Shown: positions 7,999 through 17,435 of the stretch, piece by piece | How the letters are laid out: the number at the start of each line of letters is the position of its first letter | Position numbering within the stretch: the stretch's first letter is position 1 | Program-made: the position numbers and the translations under genes | NCBI GenBank assembly: GCA_016719295.1 | Contig: JADKAF010000001.1 | Coordinates: forward strand, 4,216,001 to 4,280,000 | Direction: 5' to 3' | Origin: Planctomycetota bacterium | GTDB lineage: Bacteria > Planctomycetota > UBA1135 > JADKAF01 | DNA length: 64,000 bases | Notes under the pieces: model-generated | Told to the model about the DNA's origin: nothing | The model's database searches: none | What the model saw: the letters and a program-made list of their open reading frames with translations, nothing else

Positions 7999-10900
7999 TC
8001 AGCGGTGAGTGAACGCTTGGCTCGTGACGATGCGATGCACGAGGGCGCGCGCGCGATAGCCATCTTCGCGCACGCCTTCGAGGAGGGACTCGAGTGCGGA
8101 CTCGTCGGCGAAGGAGAGATCGCGCCCGAGGGCATACGCGTAGAGGTGCTCGAGGAAGGAGCGCGCGACATCGTCGATCTTGCGCTCGAGCAACCACGCC
8201 CGCAGCCCGCGGAGGCCGTCGACCTCGGTCCCGTCGGGCAGCTTCGCGCGCGCATCGACGGCGCGCCCCTTGCGCTGCGGCTCGAAGCGCCCCGCGGCGC
8301 TGAGCTGCTCGAAGGCGACGCCGAAGGGATCGATACCCGCATGGCAATCGCGGCACGCATCCTTGTCGCGGTGCGCCGCGAGCTGCTCCTGCAAGGTGAG
8401 CTTCTCGAAGCCCGGCGTCGCGGGATCGAGTGCCGGCACGTTCGGCGGCGGCGGCGGCGGCGGGCTGCCGAGCAGGCGCTCCTTCAGCCACACGGCGCGC
8501 TTGATCGGATGCGGCTCCTGGCCGTTCGAATGGCCGGCGAGGAACGAGCCCTGCACCAGGAGACCGCCGCGCTGCTGCTCGGGCGTCACTCGCACGGGCC
8601 GGAACTCGGGCCCGAGCACGCCGGGAACGCCGTAGTACTCCGCCAAGTTCTGGTTCAGCAGCGCGAAGTCGGAGTCGACCAGCGTGCGCACGGGGAGATC
8701 GTTTCGCAGCACGTGCAGCAGATACTGCACCGTCTCCTCGCCGAGATCGCGCTTCACGAAGCGCGTGTACTCCGGATGGCGATCGGGATCGATCGTCATC
8801 GAGGCGTGTCGATCGAGGCGCAGCCATTCGCTCGCGAAGCTGCGCACGAAGCTCCGCGCGCGCGGATCCGCGAGCAGGCGATCGACCTCGGCGACCAACG
8901 AAGAACGGAGCTCGCCCGCATCGGCGAGGTTCCGGAGCCGCGCATCCGGCGGCGCGTTCCAGAGGAAGAACGCGAGGCGCGTCGCGAGGGCCTGCTCCGA
9001 GAGCGGAGAACCGAGCTCCTCGGGCTCGACGAGGAAGAGGAAGTGCGGCGAGCAGAGGATCGCCAGCAGCACCTCCTTCACGCCCTCTGCGAAGATCGGG
9101 TGCTCGTCCTCGATCGACTTCCAGATCTGGAAGTATCGCTCGACCTCACCCGACGCCGCGGGCCGACGGAACGCGCGCGTGAGGAAGAGATGCAGCACGA
9201 CCTTCGTGTAGCCATCGCGAGCAGCGCTCTTCTCGGCGAGCGAGAACGCTTCCACCGGCGGGAAGATCGCCGTATGCGTGCGCGGCGGCCAGCTCTCGAA
9301 CCACGGTGCCTCGAACTCGATCGAACGCACGAGCAGCGGCGGCCCCGTCTGCTGCGGCGACTTCACGAGGTGATCGTTCCAGAGGCCCATCAGGAGGAAC
9401 CCCGTGAGCTCCTCGCGGTCGACCCAGTCGAGCTCGGGGATGGGCAGGTTCTCCATCCGCCCGAAGAACTCGTACACCTCGGGCGCGCCGAGCGGCGCAT
9501 GCACTTCGCGCGGCGCGCCGAAGTTCAGGTAATCCATGCCGTCGTCGGTGCGCGTGCCCGCGTAGACGCGCAGCACGGGGACCAGCGCGGAGAGCTCCTC
9601 GTCCTGCGCCTTCTCGCGTGCGCGCAAGCGCATGACGAGCGGATGATCCTCGGACATCGGCGTCACGACGAGCTGCGAGACGCCGACGAAGAACGGCCCA
9701 CCGAGATGCAGATGGTGACCGCCCGCGCGCATGCCGATCGCGCCCAGCGCCGTCACGACGCGCTTCTCGGCGAGCTCCTCTGGGCTCGCGAACGGGCGAT
9801 GGTCGAGGTTCTGCCCAGCGGCGCTCAGGCGCACCGAGGGCATCCCTTCCGCCGCCATCGGCCGATGCACCAAGTCGATCTGGTAGTAGCCGTCGCGCGG
9901 GAGCTCCACGCGGAAGCGGACATGGCTCTCTTTCGGCACCTCTACCGGCAAGAGCAGCAGACCGGGCTCCCCTTCCTCCTCGCGCAGGTTTCGGCGCTCG
10001 TCTCCGACCTTCGCCTCGAGCACGATCGCCTCGGGCGACGTGCGCAGCCCTTCGCTCGCGGTCCAGCTCGCGAGCGGACGCCGCTCGTCGAGCTTCAGCA
10101 GAAGATCCTTCCGCAGCGGCGGCACATAGCCTCGCGACGCCTCGATGCGCAGCGCGAACGCACCGCGCTCGGGCCAGCAGCGCTGCATCTCGAGCGCCAC
10201 GTTCGGCGACGGCCCCTGCCACGACTCGGACGGCTTCTCGCGATGCGGCAAGCCCGAGAGCAGGATCAGCCCCTCGTCGACCACGCGGAAGCGCTCCCGC
10301 GACGAACCGCGGAACCCGACGCTGATCCGCCGCCGCAGCGACTCGAGCTCCTTCTTCCGCGCCTCGTCGGCCGGCACGAGCTCGTTCCCCTCCACATCGA
10401 GCAGCTCGAGCCGAAAGTCATCCGTCGTGAGCGGCTCCGCCTGGTAGCCGCCGGTGACGCCGGCGAGATGCCCCTTCCCGATGCCGCGCCCGAAGCGCAC
10501 TCGATAGCGCGACGGCGCCGGCCGCTCCCCGCTCACGATCGCCTGATCCAGCGCCGCGCGCGCGATCTCCTGCATCGACTCCAGCATCAACGGCGACGCA
10601 TCGAGCACCTCGCCGCTATTGCTGAACCCGATCTTCGACTTCGCCTCCGGCGGCAAGCGCGCGCCGATCTCGATCGGCAACCCCAGCAGCTCCTGCAGCG
10701 CGTTCCCGTACTGCTCGCGCGTCAAGCGCCGCAACACCACGCGCTGCTCACCGCGCAGCCGCTCCGCGGCCCCCTCGAGCGCGCCCTGCATCCACTGCAC
10801 GAGCACGCGCCGCTGCTCCACGCTCGGCTGCGGCTCCTCCTCCGGCGGCATGTCCCCCGCCTGCAGCGCATCGAGCACCGCTCGCCAATGATTCGCGACG

Positions 10901-11118
10901 GCCGCCGTCGGCAGAGCGGGATCGAGCGTGTCGAGCCGCAGGCTCCCCTTCTGCTTCGTCTCGCCGTGGCAGCGGAAGCAGAGGTCGGCGAGCAACGGGC
11001 GCACCTCGCGCTGGAACACCTCCACCGACGCGCTCGACTGCGGTGCGTCGTCCTGCGCCGGGAGGGGGGCGCCGGCGAGCAGGGTGGCGAGGGCGAACGT
11101 GGGGAGGCGCGTGCGCAT
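7999..11118 (-). CDS. Planctomycete cytochrome C / DUF1592 multi-domain exported protein
   Basis: This 1039-residue protein has a signal peptide ending 'LPAQDD' and the classic domain string of this family. It begins with a PSCyt1 haem-binding segment ('CFRCHGETKQKGSLRLDTLD'), then DUF1587 ('LTREQYGNALQELLGL', about 135-200). A long beta-rich insert about 200-640 follows, in the place where carbohydrate-binding modules often sit. DUF1595, DUF1592, DUF1588 with a second CxxCH ('CRDCHAGIDPFG'), and DUF1585 run to the C-terminus. A polyproline stretch lies before the second haem motif, as usual. The two CxxCH motifs suggest c-type haem and periplasmic redox chemistry. The true substrate is unknown. 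It is followed at once by the DUF1552 gene. Confidence 0.9.
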   Translation of the reverse strand: MRTRLPTFALATLLAGAPLPAQDDAPQSSASVEVFQREVRPLLADLCFRCHGETKQKGSLRLDTLDPALPTAAVANHWRAVLDALQAGDMPPEEEPQPSVEQRRVLVQWMQGALEGAAERLRGEQRVVLRRLTREQYGNALQELLGLPIEIGARLPPEAKSKIGFSNSGEVLDASPLMLESMQEIARAALDQAIVSGERPAPSRYRVRFGRGIGKGHLAGVTGGYQAEPLTTDDFRLELLDVEGNELVPADEARKKELESLRRRISVGFRGSSRERFRVVDEGLILLSGLPHREKPSESWQGPSPNVALEMQRCWPERGAFALRIEASRGYVPPLRKDLLLKLDERRPLASWTASEGLRTSPEAIVLEAKVGDERRNLREEEGEPGLLLLPVEVPKESHVRFRVELPRDGYYQIDLVHRPMAAEGMPSVRLSAAGQNLDHRPFASPEELAEKRVVTALGAIGMRAGGHHLHLGGPFFVGVSQLVVTPMSEDHPLVMRLRAREKAQDEELSALVPVLRVYAGTRTDDGMDYLNFGAPREVHAPLGAPEVYEFFGRMENLPIPELDWVDREELTGFLLMGLWNDHLVKSPQQTGPPLLVRSIEFEAPWFESWPPRTHTAIFPPVEAFSLAEKSAARDGYTKVVLHLFLTRAFRRPAASGEVERYFQIWKSIEDEHPIFAEGVKEVLLAILCSPHFLFLVEPEELGSPLSEQALATRLAFFLWNAPPDARLRNLADAGELRSSLVAEVDRLLADPRARSFVRSFASEWLRLDRHASMTIDPDRHPEYTRFVKRDLGEETVQYLLHVLRNDLPVRTLVDSDFALLNQNLAEYYGVPGVLGPEFRPVRVTPEQQRGGLLVQGSFLAGHSNGQEPHPIKRAVWLKERLLGSPPPPPPPNVPALDPATPGFEKLTLQEQLAAHRDKDACRDCHAGIDPFGVAFEQLSAAGRFEPQRKGRAVDARAKLPDGTEVDGLRGLRAWLLERKIDDVARSFLEHLYAYALGRDLSFADESALESLLEGVREDGYRARALVHRIVTSQAFTHR

Positions 11119-11222
11119 GGCCTGAGCATGCCACGGGCGCGGCGAAGCGCACTCCTATCCTGGGGCGAGTCGCGGCAAGCGGGGTCGGGGCTGGCGCGAT
11201 CGAGCGAAGCGCTTGAAGGAAC

Positions 11223-11236
11223 GCGCCGCGCGGCGC
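11223..11236 (-). terminator. GC palindrome after the Asp-box gene
   Basis: A perfect 14-nt palindrome (GCGCCGCGCGGCGC) lies 16 nt past the stop of the minus-strand Asp-box gene. There is no T-run, so it is only a possible terminator. Confidence 0.3.
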
Positions 11237-11251
11237 CGGCGACGCTCGGGC

Positions 11252-14200
11252 TCAGTCCTTTCGCCGCGGCAGAAGCACACGCGGCAGAGAGCGGACCTCG
11301 GCCTCGAATCGCGCGAGCTCACCCGACCGAAAACCATCGACCTCGCGCCCGATCGCCTCGAGCTCCCCCTCGTTCTCCGCCTTCTGCTCGAGCAACCCCT
11401 GCGTCGGCGCATGATCCGAAGACTGCAGCTCGGAAAGCAGCGGCGAGATCTGCGAGTAGAGCTTCGCTCCGCCCGCACGGCCCGAGAGCACGTCGTAGAC
11501 GACCTCGGCCTCGGGGTTGTGGAGGCGCGCTTCGAGCGCATTGCAGCGCGCGATGAGTTCGCTGCCTGCTTCGCGCACCGCCTTCGTGGCGTCGTCGTTG
11601 CCGAGCGGCTTCAGGATGGCTTCGACCTGGGAACGGATCGAGCGGAGCTCTTCGACGAGGTCGGTGATGCGATCGAGAGCGGCGCGGAGCTCGAGGGAGG
11701 TGCGGAGGTTCTGCTCGAGGTCGGCCTGCGTCGCGGGTGAGCTCGGGTCGGGGAGGATCTCGGCTTCGGTCTCGAGGAGGCGTTCGCCCACGCGGAGGCG
11801 GAGGCGGAGGCGATAGCGGCCGGGGAGAACGAGCGGGCCGCGATCGGGATTGCCGGCGTCGATCTTGGCGTGAAGGCGCTTGGCACCTTCGTGACGGAGG
11901 TCCCACACGACGCGCTGCAGGCCTTGCTTGCGGGTGAGCGCGCCCTTGTTCGGCTCTTCGGGATCGTCGGCGTCGTCGGGAGCGTAGCGGTTCGGCCGCG
12001 GCACCGAGCTCAGCGTGCGGACGAGCTGCCCTTGCGCATCGAGGATCTCGAGGCGGAGCTCGGAGGGATCGTCCTGCGAACGCGGGGCACCAGGTGCGGG
12101 ATCCGCGACGGCTTCCTTCAGCCAGTAGTGGATGACGAGGCCGTGCGGGCGATTGGAAGCGGCCGTGGACTCGAGGCGATCCCAACGCGAGGCCAGGCGA
12201 ACGCGCGTGGCGGGGCGCGGCGGGAAGAGGACGGCGGGCTCGGCCTTGGCGGCGGCCGTCAAGCGACGTAGGGCGCTGAGATCATCGAGGATCCAGAGGC
12301 CGCGGCGCGTGCCGAGGATGAGATCGTCGTGCTTCACCTCGAGATCGGCGACGCCGACGGCGGGGAGATTGCCGCGGAGGTCGACGAAACTCGCTCCGGC
12401 GTCGCGCGAGAAGAAGAGGCCGCGCTCGGCGCCGACGTAGAGGAGCTCGGGATCCGTTGGATCCTCGCGCACGACGAAGAGGTGCTGATCGGCGGGCAAT
12501 CCGTTCTGGAGGCGTTCCCAGTTCTGGCCGTGGTCGCGCGTGCGGAAGAGATGCGGTCGCGGGTCATCGAGGCGCCGCGCGTCGACGACGACGTAGGCCG
12601 TGCCGGCATGCGCGCGCGAGAGCTCGATCGACTCCACCGTGCCCCACTCGGGGAGATCCTTCGGGGTCACGTTCGTCCACGTGGCGCCGCCGTCGCGCGT
12701 GAGCTGGACCAGGCCGTCGTCGGTGCCGACCCAGATCTCGCCCGCGCGATGCGTCGACTCGGCGATCGAGAAGATGGTGCCGTAGACCTCGACGCCGGTG
12801 AGGTCGCCGGTGATGGGTCCGCCCGACCACTGCTGCTTCGTGCGATCGTTGCGCGTGAGGTCTTCGCTGAGCGCTCGCCAAGACGCGCCGCGATCGTCGC
12901 TCGCGAAGAGGCGCTGCGAGGCGTGGTAGAGGCGCTGCGGGTGGTGCGGCGAAGCGGCGAGCGGCGCGGTCCACTGGATGCGATCGCGCGAGCGCTCGGC
13001 GGGGATGCCGGAGTAGTTCCGCGGATGGACCGAGATGCTGCGCGTCTGCCGTGCGCGCTCGTCGTGATGGGAGAGGTAGCCCGAGTACTCGCCCGCGTAG
13101 ATGTGCCCCGGCTCGCTGCGATCGTAGAGGAAGTCCCCCGCTTCGCCGCCGCCGACGACGAAGAAGTCGGCGAGAGAAGGGCCGCTGCTCTCGCCGCCGC
13201 GCAGCGTGTAGGCGGGGCCGCTCGCCGTGCCCCAGTCCTGCATCGTGCCGCCGACGTGATAGGGCGAGCGATCATCGACGTCGATGTTGTAGAACTGCCC
13301 CGTCGGGAGCGGCGGGGAGAACCAGTGCTCGCCATCGAGTGTCACGCCGACGCCGCCGTCGTTCGCCACGATCTTCCGCCGCGGATCCACGGGGTCGATC
13401 CAGAGCTCGTGATGATCGCCGTGGATCTTGGTCTCGACCGAGTGGATGGCCTTGCCGCCGTCGATCGTGCGCAGCAGGTTCACTTGCGGGAACCAGACGA
13501 TGTCCGGGTTCGTGGGGTCGATCGTGATCACGGTGTAGTACCACGCGCGCTGGCGCAGCACGCGCGCGGCGCTGCGCCGCTCCCAGCTCTTGCCGCCATC
13601 GTCGGAGCGGAAGAGGCCGCCCTCTTCGGCTTCGATCAGCGCGTAGACGACCTCGGGCTTGGAAGGCGCCACGCGCACGCCGACCTTGCCCCAGCTCCCG
13701 GAAGGCAAGCCGCTGCCCTCGAGCTTCGTCCAGGTCTCGCCGCCGTCGCTCGAGCGATGAAGTCCGCTGCCCTTGCCGCCGCTGGTGAGCTTCCACGGCT
13801 CGCGGCGCGTCTGCCACATGCCGGCGAAGACGATGCGCGGGTTCGTGGGGTCGAGCGTGACCTCGGAAGCGCCCGTCTCCGCATCGACGAAGAGCACGCG
13901 CTGCCAGGTGGTGCCGCCGTCGCGCGTGCGATAGATGCCGCGCTCCTCGCCCGGGCCGAAGGGCGAGCCCAGCACCGCCGCGTAGGCCACGTTCGCATCC
14001 TGCGGGTGGATCGCGAGGGAGCCGATCTGGCCGCGCGTCTTCCACACGTGCTGCCAGGTCTTGCCCGCGTCGGTCGAGCGGAAGAGGCCGCTGCCGAAGG
14101 AGACGTTGCCGCGGATATTGGCCTCGCCGGAGCCGACGTAGATCACGTTCGGATCGGAGGGCGCCACCGCGATGGAGCCGATCGCCTGCGTCGGCTGGTC

Positions 14201-14482
14201 GTCGAAGATCGGCTTCCACTGCCGCCCGCCGTCCGTGCTCTTCCAGACGCCGCCCTGCGCGAACCCGGCGTAGAAGACGAGCGGCTGCCCGAGGACGCCC
14301 GTGGCGCTCGTCGCGCGCCCGCTGATCGCGGGACCGAGGGAGCGGAACTCGAGGGCGCCGAGCTCGGAGGCGGGCTTCTCTTCGGTCTTAGGCTCCTGCG
14401 GCCGAGCGAGCGCGCTCCCCGCGAGCAGCATGGAGATCGAAAGCGCGGCGAACGAGGCGTTGCGGGCCGTGAGCATGAGCAT
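11252..14482 (-). CDS. Asp-box/sortilin-like beta-propeller exported protein
   Basis: The 1076-residue protein starts with a signal peptide ('ISMLLAGSALARPQE') and at least nine Asp-box turns: 'STDGGRQW', 'STDAGKTW', 'TRDGGTTW', 'SSDGGETW', 'SDDGGKSW', 'SDDRGASW', 'TRDGGATW', 'TRDHGQNW' and 'SRDAGASF'. The spacing fits one or two ten-bladed propellers of the VPS10/BNR-glycosidase type. From about residue 760 a beta-domain is followed by a helical C-terminal part. Such proteins are annotated as sialidase-like or glycosyl hydrolase, but no sialidase catalytic set is visible, so I do not assign an enzyme. The frame is open further upstream; the leader supports starting at 14482 or 14476. It is divergent from the ABC-F gene, with about 200 bp between that should hold both promoters. 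Confidence 0.82.
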   Translation of the reverse strand: MLMLTARNASFAALSISMLLAGSALARPQEPKTEEKPASELGALEFRSLGPAISGRATSATGVLGQPLVFYAGFAQGGVWKSTDGGRQWKPIFDDQPTQAIGSIAVAPSDPNVIYVGSGEANIRGNVSFGSGLFRSTDAGKTWQHVWKTRGQIGSLAIHPQDANVAYAAVLGSPFGPGEERGIYRTRDGGTTWQRVLFVDAETGASEVTLDPTNPRIVFAGMWQTRREPWKLTSGGKGSGLHRSSDGGETWTKLEGSGLPSGSWGKVGVRVAPSKPEVVYALIEAEEGGLFRSDDGGKSWERRSAARVLRQRAWYYTVITIDPTNPDIVWFPQVNLLRTIDGGKAIHSVETKIHGDHHELWIDPVDPRRKIVANDGGVGVTLDGEHWFSPPLPTGQFYNIDVDDRSPYHVGGTMQDWGTASGPAYTLRGGESSGPSLADFFVVGGGEAGDFLYDRSEPGHIYAGEYSGYLSHHDERARQTRSISVHPRNYSGIPAERSRDRIQWTAPLAASPHHPQRLYHASQRLFASDDRGASWRALSEDLTRNDRTKQQWSGGPITGDLTGVEVYGTIFSIAESTHRAGEIWVGTDDGLVQLTRDGGATWTNVTPKDLPEWGTVESIELSRAHAGTAYVVVDARRLDDPRPHLFRTRDHGQNWERLQNGLPADQHLFVVREDPTDPELLYVGAERGLFFSRDAGASFVDLRGNLPAVGVADLEVKHDDLILGTRRGLWILDDLSALRRLTAAAKAEPAVLFPPRPATRVRLASRWDRLESTAASNRPHGLVIHYWLKEAVADPAPGAPRSQDDPSELRLEILDAQGQLVRTLSSVPRPNRYAPDDADDPEEPNKGALTRKQGLQRVVWDLRHEGAKRLHAKIDAGNPDRGPLVLPGRYRLRLRLRVGERLLETEAEILPDPSSPATQADLEQNLRTSLELRAALDRITDLVEELRSIRSQVEAILKPLGNDDATKAVREAGSELIARCNALEARLHNPEAEVVYDVLSGRAGGAKLYSQISPLLSELQSSDHAPTQGLLEQKAENEGELEAIGREVDGFRSGELARFEAEVRSLPRVLLPRRKD

Positions 14483-14681
14483 CGGGCGCAGCCCTGAGCT
14501 GCGGTGAAGAAGACCGAGCGTCGCTCCGGGCGGAGGCGACCGCGGCTCTTCTACAACCCAGCACGGCACCTTGGAACCAGGCGCCGCCTTCGAGCTCGCG
14601 CGGAGCACGATCTGCAGCGTCCCCGACCGCGGCAATTTCCCTCGCGCAAGGGTCGAGCGAGCCCGCGATACTTCCCGCCCC

Positions 14682-16646
14682 ATGCTCACACTGTCCGGAG
14701 TCTCGAAGTCGTACGGCAAGCGCACCCTCCTCGACGCGGTGTCGCTGCAGCTCAGCCGCGGCGATCGCCTGGGCCTCGTCGGGCCGAACGGCGCCGGCAA
14801 GTCGACGCTCTTCTCGCTGATCCTCGGTGAGAACACGCCCGACGACGGCACGATCGCGCTCGAGCGGAACGCCTCGGTCGGGTTCCTCCCGCAGGAGAGC
14901 GCGCCGGTCGGCGACGAGAGCGTGGTCGAGGTGGCCTGCGCGATCACGCCGGACTTCGTGGCGCTGCGGCGGGCGATCCATGCGCTCGATGATGCGCATC
15001 CCGAGGATCCCGAGTTCGGCGAGCACGCGCACGACGGGTTGCACGTGCGCTACCGCGATCTCAACGGCTATCAGGTCGAGGCGCGGGCGAAGCAGATCCT
15101 GGCCGGGCTCGCGTTCCGGCCGCAGGACTTCGATCGTCCCGCGCGGGAGCTCAGCGGCGGCTGGGTGATGCGCGCGCATCTGGCGCGCCTCCTCGTCCAG
15201 GCGCCCGATCTCTTGATGCTCGACGAGCCGACGAACCACCTCGACCTCGAGTCGCTGCTCTGGTTCCAGCAGCACCTGCAGGCCTATCCCGGCGCGCTGC
15301 TCGTGATCTCGCACGACCGCGAGTTCCTGAACGGCGTCGTGAACGGCATCGTCGAGCTGCGCCAGCAACGGCTGAACCGCTACACCGGCAGCTACGATCA
15401 GTTCGTGGCGCAGCGCGCGGCCGCCGAGGCGCAGCAGCTCGCCGCCTACCAGAACCAGCAGAAGGAGATCGCGCATCTCCAGACCTTCATCGATCGCTTC
15501 GGCGTGAAGGCCACGAAGGCCGCGCAGGCGCAGAGCAAGCGGAAGCAGATCGAGCGCATGGAGAAGATCGAGGCTCCGACCTCGGGCGAGAAGACGATCG
15601 GCTTCCGCTTCCCCCAGCCGATCCGCAGCGGCCAGCGCGTCGTGTGGCTGAAGCAGGTCGACTTCGCCTACGGCGAGAACCCCGTCTATCGCGGGCTCGA
15701 CGTCGAGATCGAGCGCGGCGAGCGCATCGTGCTCGTCGGGCCGAACGGGGCCGGCAAGTCGACGCTGCTAAAGCTGCTGGCCGCGCGCCTACAGCCGCAG
15801 GCGGGAGCGCACGGCTTCGGCCACAACGTCACCGCCGGCTACTACTCGCAGTACCGCGTCGAGATGCTGCGGCCCGAGCGCACCGTGCTCGAGGAAGCGC
15901 AGGACACGCCGGCGCGCGTGACCGAGCAAGCGGTGCGCACCCTGCTCGGCTCCTTCCTCTTCTCCGGCGACGCCGTCGAGAAGAAGGTCCAAGTGCTGAG
16001 CGGCGGCGAGAAGAGCCGCTTGGCACTGGTGAAGCTCCTGCTCGATCCGCCGAACCTCCTGCTCATGGACGAGCCGACGACGCACCTCGATCTTTCGAGC
16101 ATCGATGCGCTCGTCGACGCGCTGAAGCAGTTCCAGGGGACGCTCGTCTTCATCAGCCACGACGTGCACTTCATCAAGACGCTCGCGAGCAAGGTGATCC
16201 ACGTCGCGGCGGGCAAGCTGACGCTCTATCTCGGCGACTACGCGTTCTATCTCGACAAAACGCGCGCGCTCTCGGCGCGCGCCGCGCTGACCGCCGGCGG
16301 CGAGAGCAAGAGCGAGCGGAAGCTCAGCGACCAACGCGCGGCGCAGATGAAGGCCGCAGCCGTGGATCCGGAGAAGCTCGCGCGGCAGCAGGCGCACCAG
16401 CAGCGCCAAGAGCGCGTCGCGGAAGTGAAGAAGCTGAAGCCGCAAGTGGCGAAGCTGGAGAAGGAGATCGCCGCCAACGCCGAACGCACGGCTTCGCTCC
16501 GTGCCCAGCTCGAGCAGCCCGAGCTCTGGCAGGATGCCCCGCGCCTGAAGCAGGTCCGCAGCGAGCTAGAGCAGCTCACGAGGAAGGCGAAGGAGCTCGA
16601 AGGGACGTGGGAACCCCTGGCTTCGCGCTTGCTGGAGCTGGAGTAG
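14682..16646 (+). CDS. ABC-F family ATP-binding protein
   Basis: This 654-residue soluble protein has two ABC ATPase domains and no membrane segments. Walker A 'GPNGAGKST' occurs in both halves. The signatures are 'LSGGWVMR' and 'LSGGEKSR', and the Walker B motifs are 'LLMLDEPTNHLDL' and 'LLLMDEPTTHLDL'. Between the halves is the charged linker typical of ABC-F, and a C-terminal coiled coil ('KKLKPQVAKLEKEI') resembles that of Uup/YheS. ABC-F proteins act on the ribosome in translation or antibiotic protection, and YheS/Uup types are housekeeping. The start is the ATG before 'LTLSGVSKSYGKRTLLD', since upstream in-frame sequence lacks protein character. Confidence 0.93.
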   Translation: MLTLSGVSKSYGKRTLLDAVSLQLSRGDRLGLVGPNGAGKSTLFSLILGENTPDDGTIALERNASVGFLPQESAPVGDESVVEVACAITPDFVALRRAIHALDDAHPEDPEFGEHAHDGLHVRYRDLNGYQVEARAKQILAGLAFRPQDFDRPARELSGGWVMRAHLARLLVQAPDLLMLDEPTNHLDLESLLWFQQHLQAYPGALLVISHDREFLNGVVNGIVELRQQRLNRYTGSYDQFVAQRAAAEAQQLAAYQNQQKEIAHLQTFIDRFGVKATKAAQAQSKRKQIERMEKIEAPTSGEKTIGFRFPQPIRSGQRVVWLKQVDFAYGENPVYRGLDVEIERGERIVLVGPNGAGKSTLLKLLAARLQPQAGAHGFGHNVTAGYYSQYRVEMLRPERTVLEEAQDTPARVTEQAVRTLLGSFLFSGDAVEKKVQVLSGGEKSRLALVKLLLDPPNLLLMDEPTTHLDLSSIDALVDALKQFQGTLVFISHDVHFIKTLASKVIHVAAGKLTLYLGDYAFYLDKTRALSARAALTAGGESKSERKLSDQRAAQMKAAAVDPEKLARQQAHQQRQERVAEVKKLKPQVAKLEKEIAANAERTASLRAQLEQPELWQDAPRLKQVRSELEQLTRKAKELEGTWEPLASRLLELE

Positions 16647-16760
16647 CTTCTCTGTAGGGGGAGCGAACCGGCTGCACGTCGTGCGACTCGCGCGACGAAT
16701 CGCGGCTCCTCCGCCCGAGCAAGGCGTGCGCAGATCGGGAGGCGTTCCTGCGCGCGTCGA

Positions 16761-17084
16761 TCACGGAAACAGCGTCCCGCCCCCCAGCTCCTCCAGGGAC
16801 GCGCGCAGCAGCGAGTCCTCCAGCACTTCGAGATACGAGAGCACCGCGGTGCGCGAGACCTCGGCGTCGCGCGCGAGCGAGGCGGCGTTCAGCACCTCCG
16901 CGTGGAACAACGCGGCGATCGGGAAGAAGCGCTGCTACGTCGAGAGATCGAGCAGATCGAAGCGCGCAGCTTCGGGCAAGGCCGCTGCGAGCCAGGTGCT
17001 CTTGCCGACCCCGCGTGGACCGAGGAAGAAGAAGGAGCCTCGGCGGGGCTCCAGGAGACGCCGGAAGGGAGGGCTCGACACCAT
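16761..17084 (-). pseudogene. Relic of AAA ATPase with DUF4143-type architecture
   Basis: The first 50 codons encode 'FRRLLEPRRGSFFFLGPRGV' followed by 'GKSTWL', the P-loop N-terminus of the ATP-binding DUF4143 family. After 'FDLLDLST' an in-frame TAG (16932-16934) is met. The same frame then continues with 'AALFHAEVLNAASLARDAEV' and 'YLEVLEDSLL', the helix-turn-helix-like segment that lies roughly 150 residues later in intact members. It stops shortly after. The Walker B region and the entire C-terminal DUF4143 part are missing. This is therefore an internally deleted, truncated remnant. Intact relatives are often treated as toxin-like or mobile accessory genes, so it may mark past turnover at this site. 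Confidence 0.7.
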
Positions 17085-17435
17085 GCCGTCATCTTGTCCG
17101 CCTTTTCGACGGCGTGCTCGCACTCGGCGAGAGTCGCGTCCGGACGGTCCCTCGACGCTTCGGTCCGTTCGGATCCGCTCTCTTGCTCCGTTGCGGCCGA
17201 CTTCGTTAGCTCGAGAGCTCGAGGCGTTCCGCAGCTCGGGAACGCGCGACGCGCAACAAGAACGACGCACGCCGCCCCTGGACGGTGCAACTTGCCTTGC
17301 GGAACTTAGGCGCCGCGGCGCGAGGTACGCTCTTCGCCTCCTCCTCGGATATCGCGAGCGGTCCTCCTAGGTGATGCTACGGGCCCGCCCCCACCCTCCG
17401 CCGCCACGTCCACTCCCACCCTTGGAGACCTGTCG
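17085..17435 (+). other. Gene-free interval
   Basis: About 350 bp between the ATPase relic and the next secreted-protein gene. I see no protein-like frame, RNA gene or repeat. The last bases hold the leader and GGAG ribosome site of the downstream gene. Confidence 0.5.

Noticed and set aside
7984..11556. Very long plus-strand open frame opposite the DUF1592 gene
   Set aside because: It is the antisense of a well-supported minus-strand gene. Its protein is Arg/Ala/Leu-rich low-complexity with no domain, a known effect of GC-rich codon bias.
12329..14497. 722-codon plus-strand frame opposite the Asp-box protein gene
   Set aside because: Antisense shadow of the Asp-box gene; no leader, no motif, and composition typical of shadow frames.
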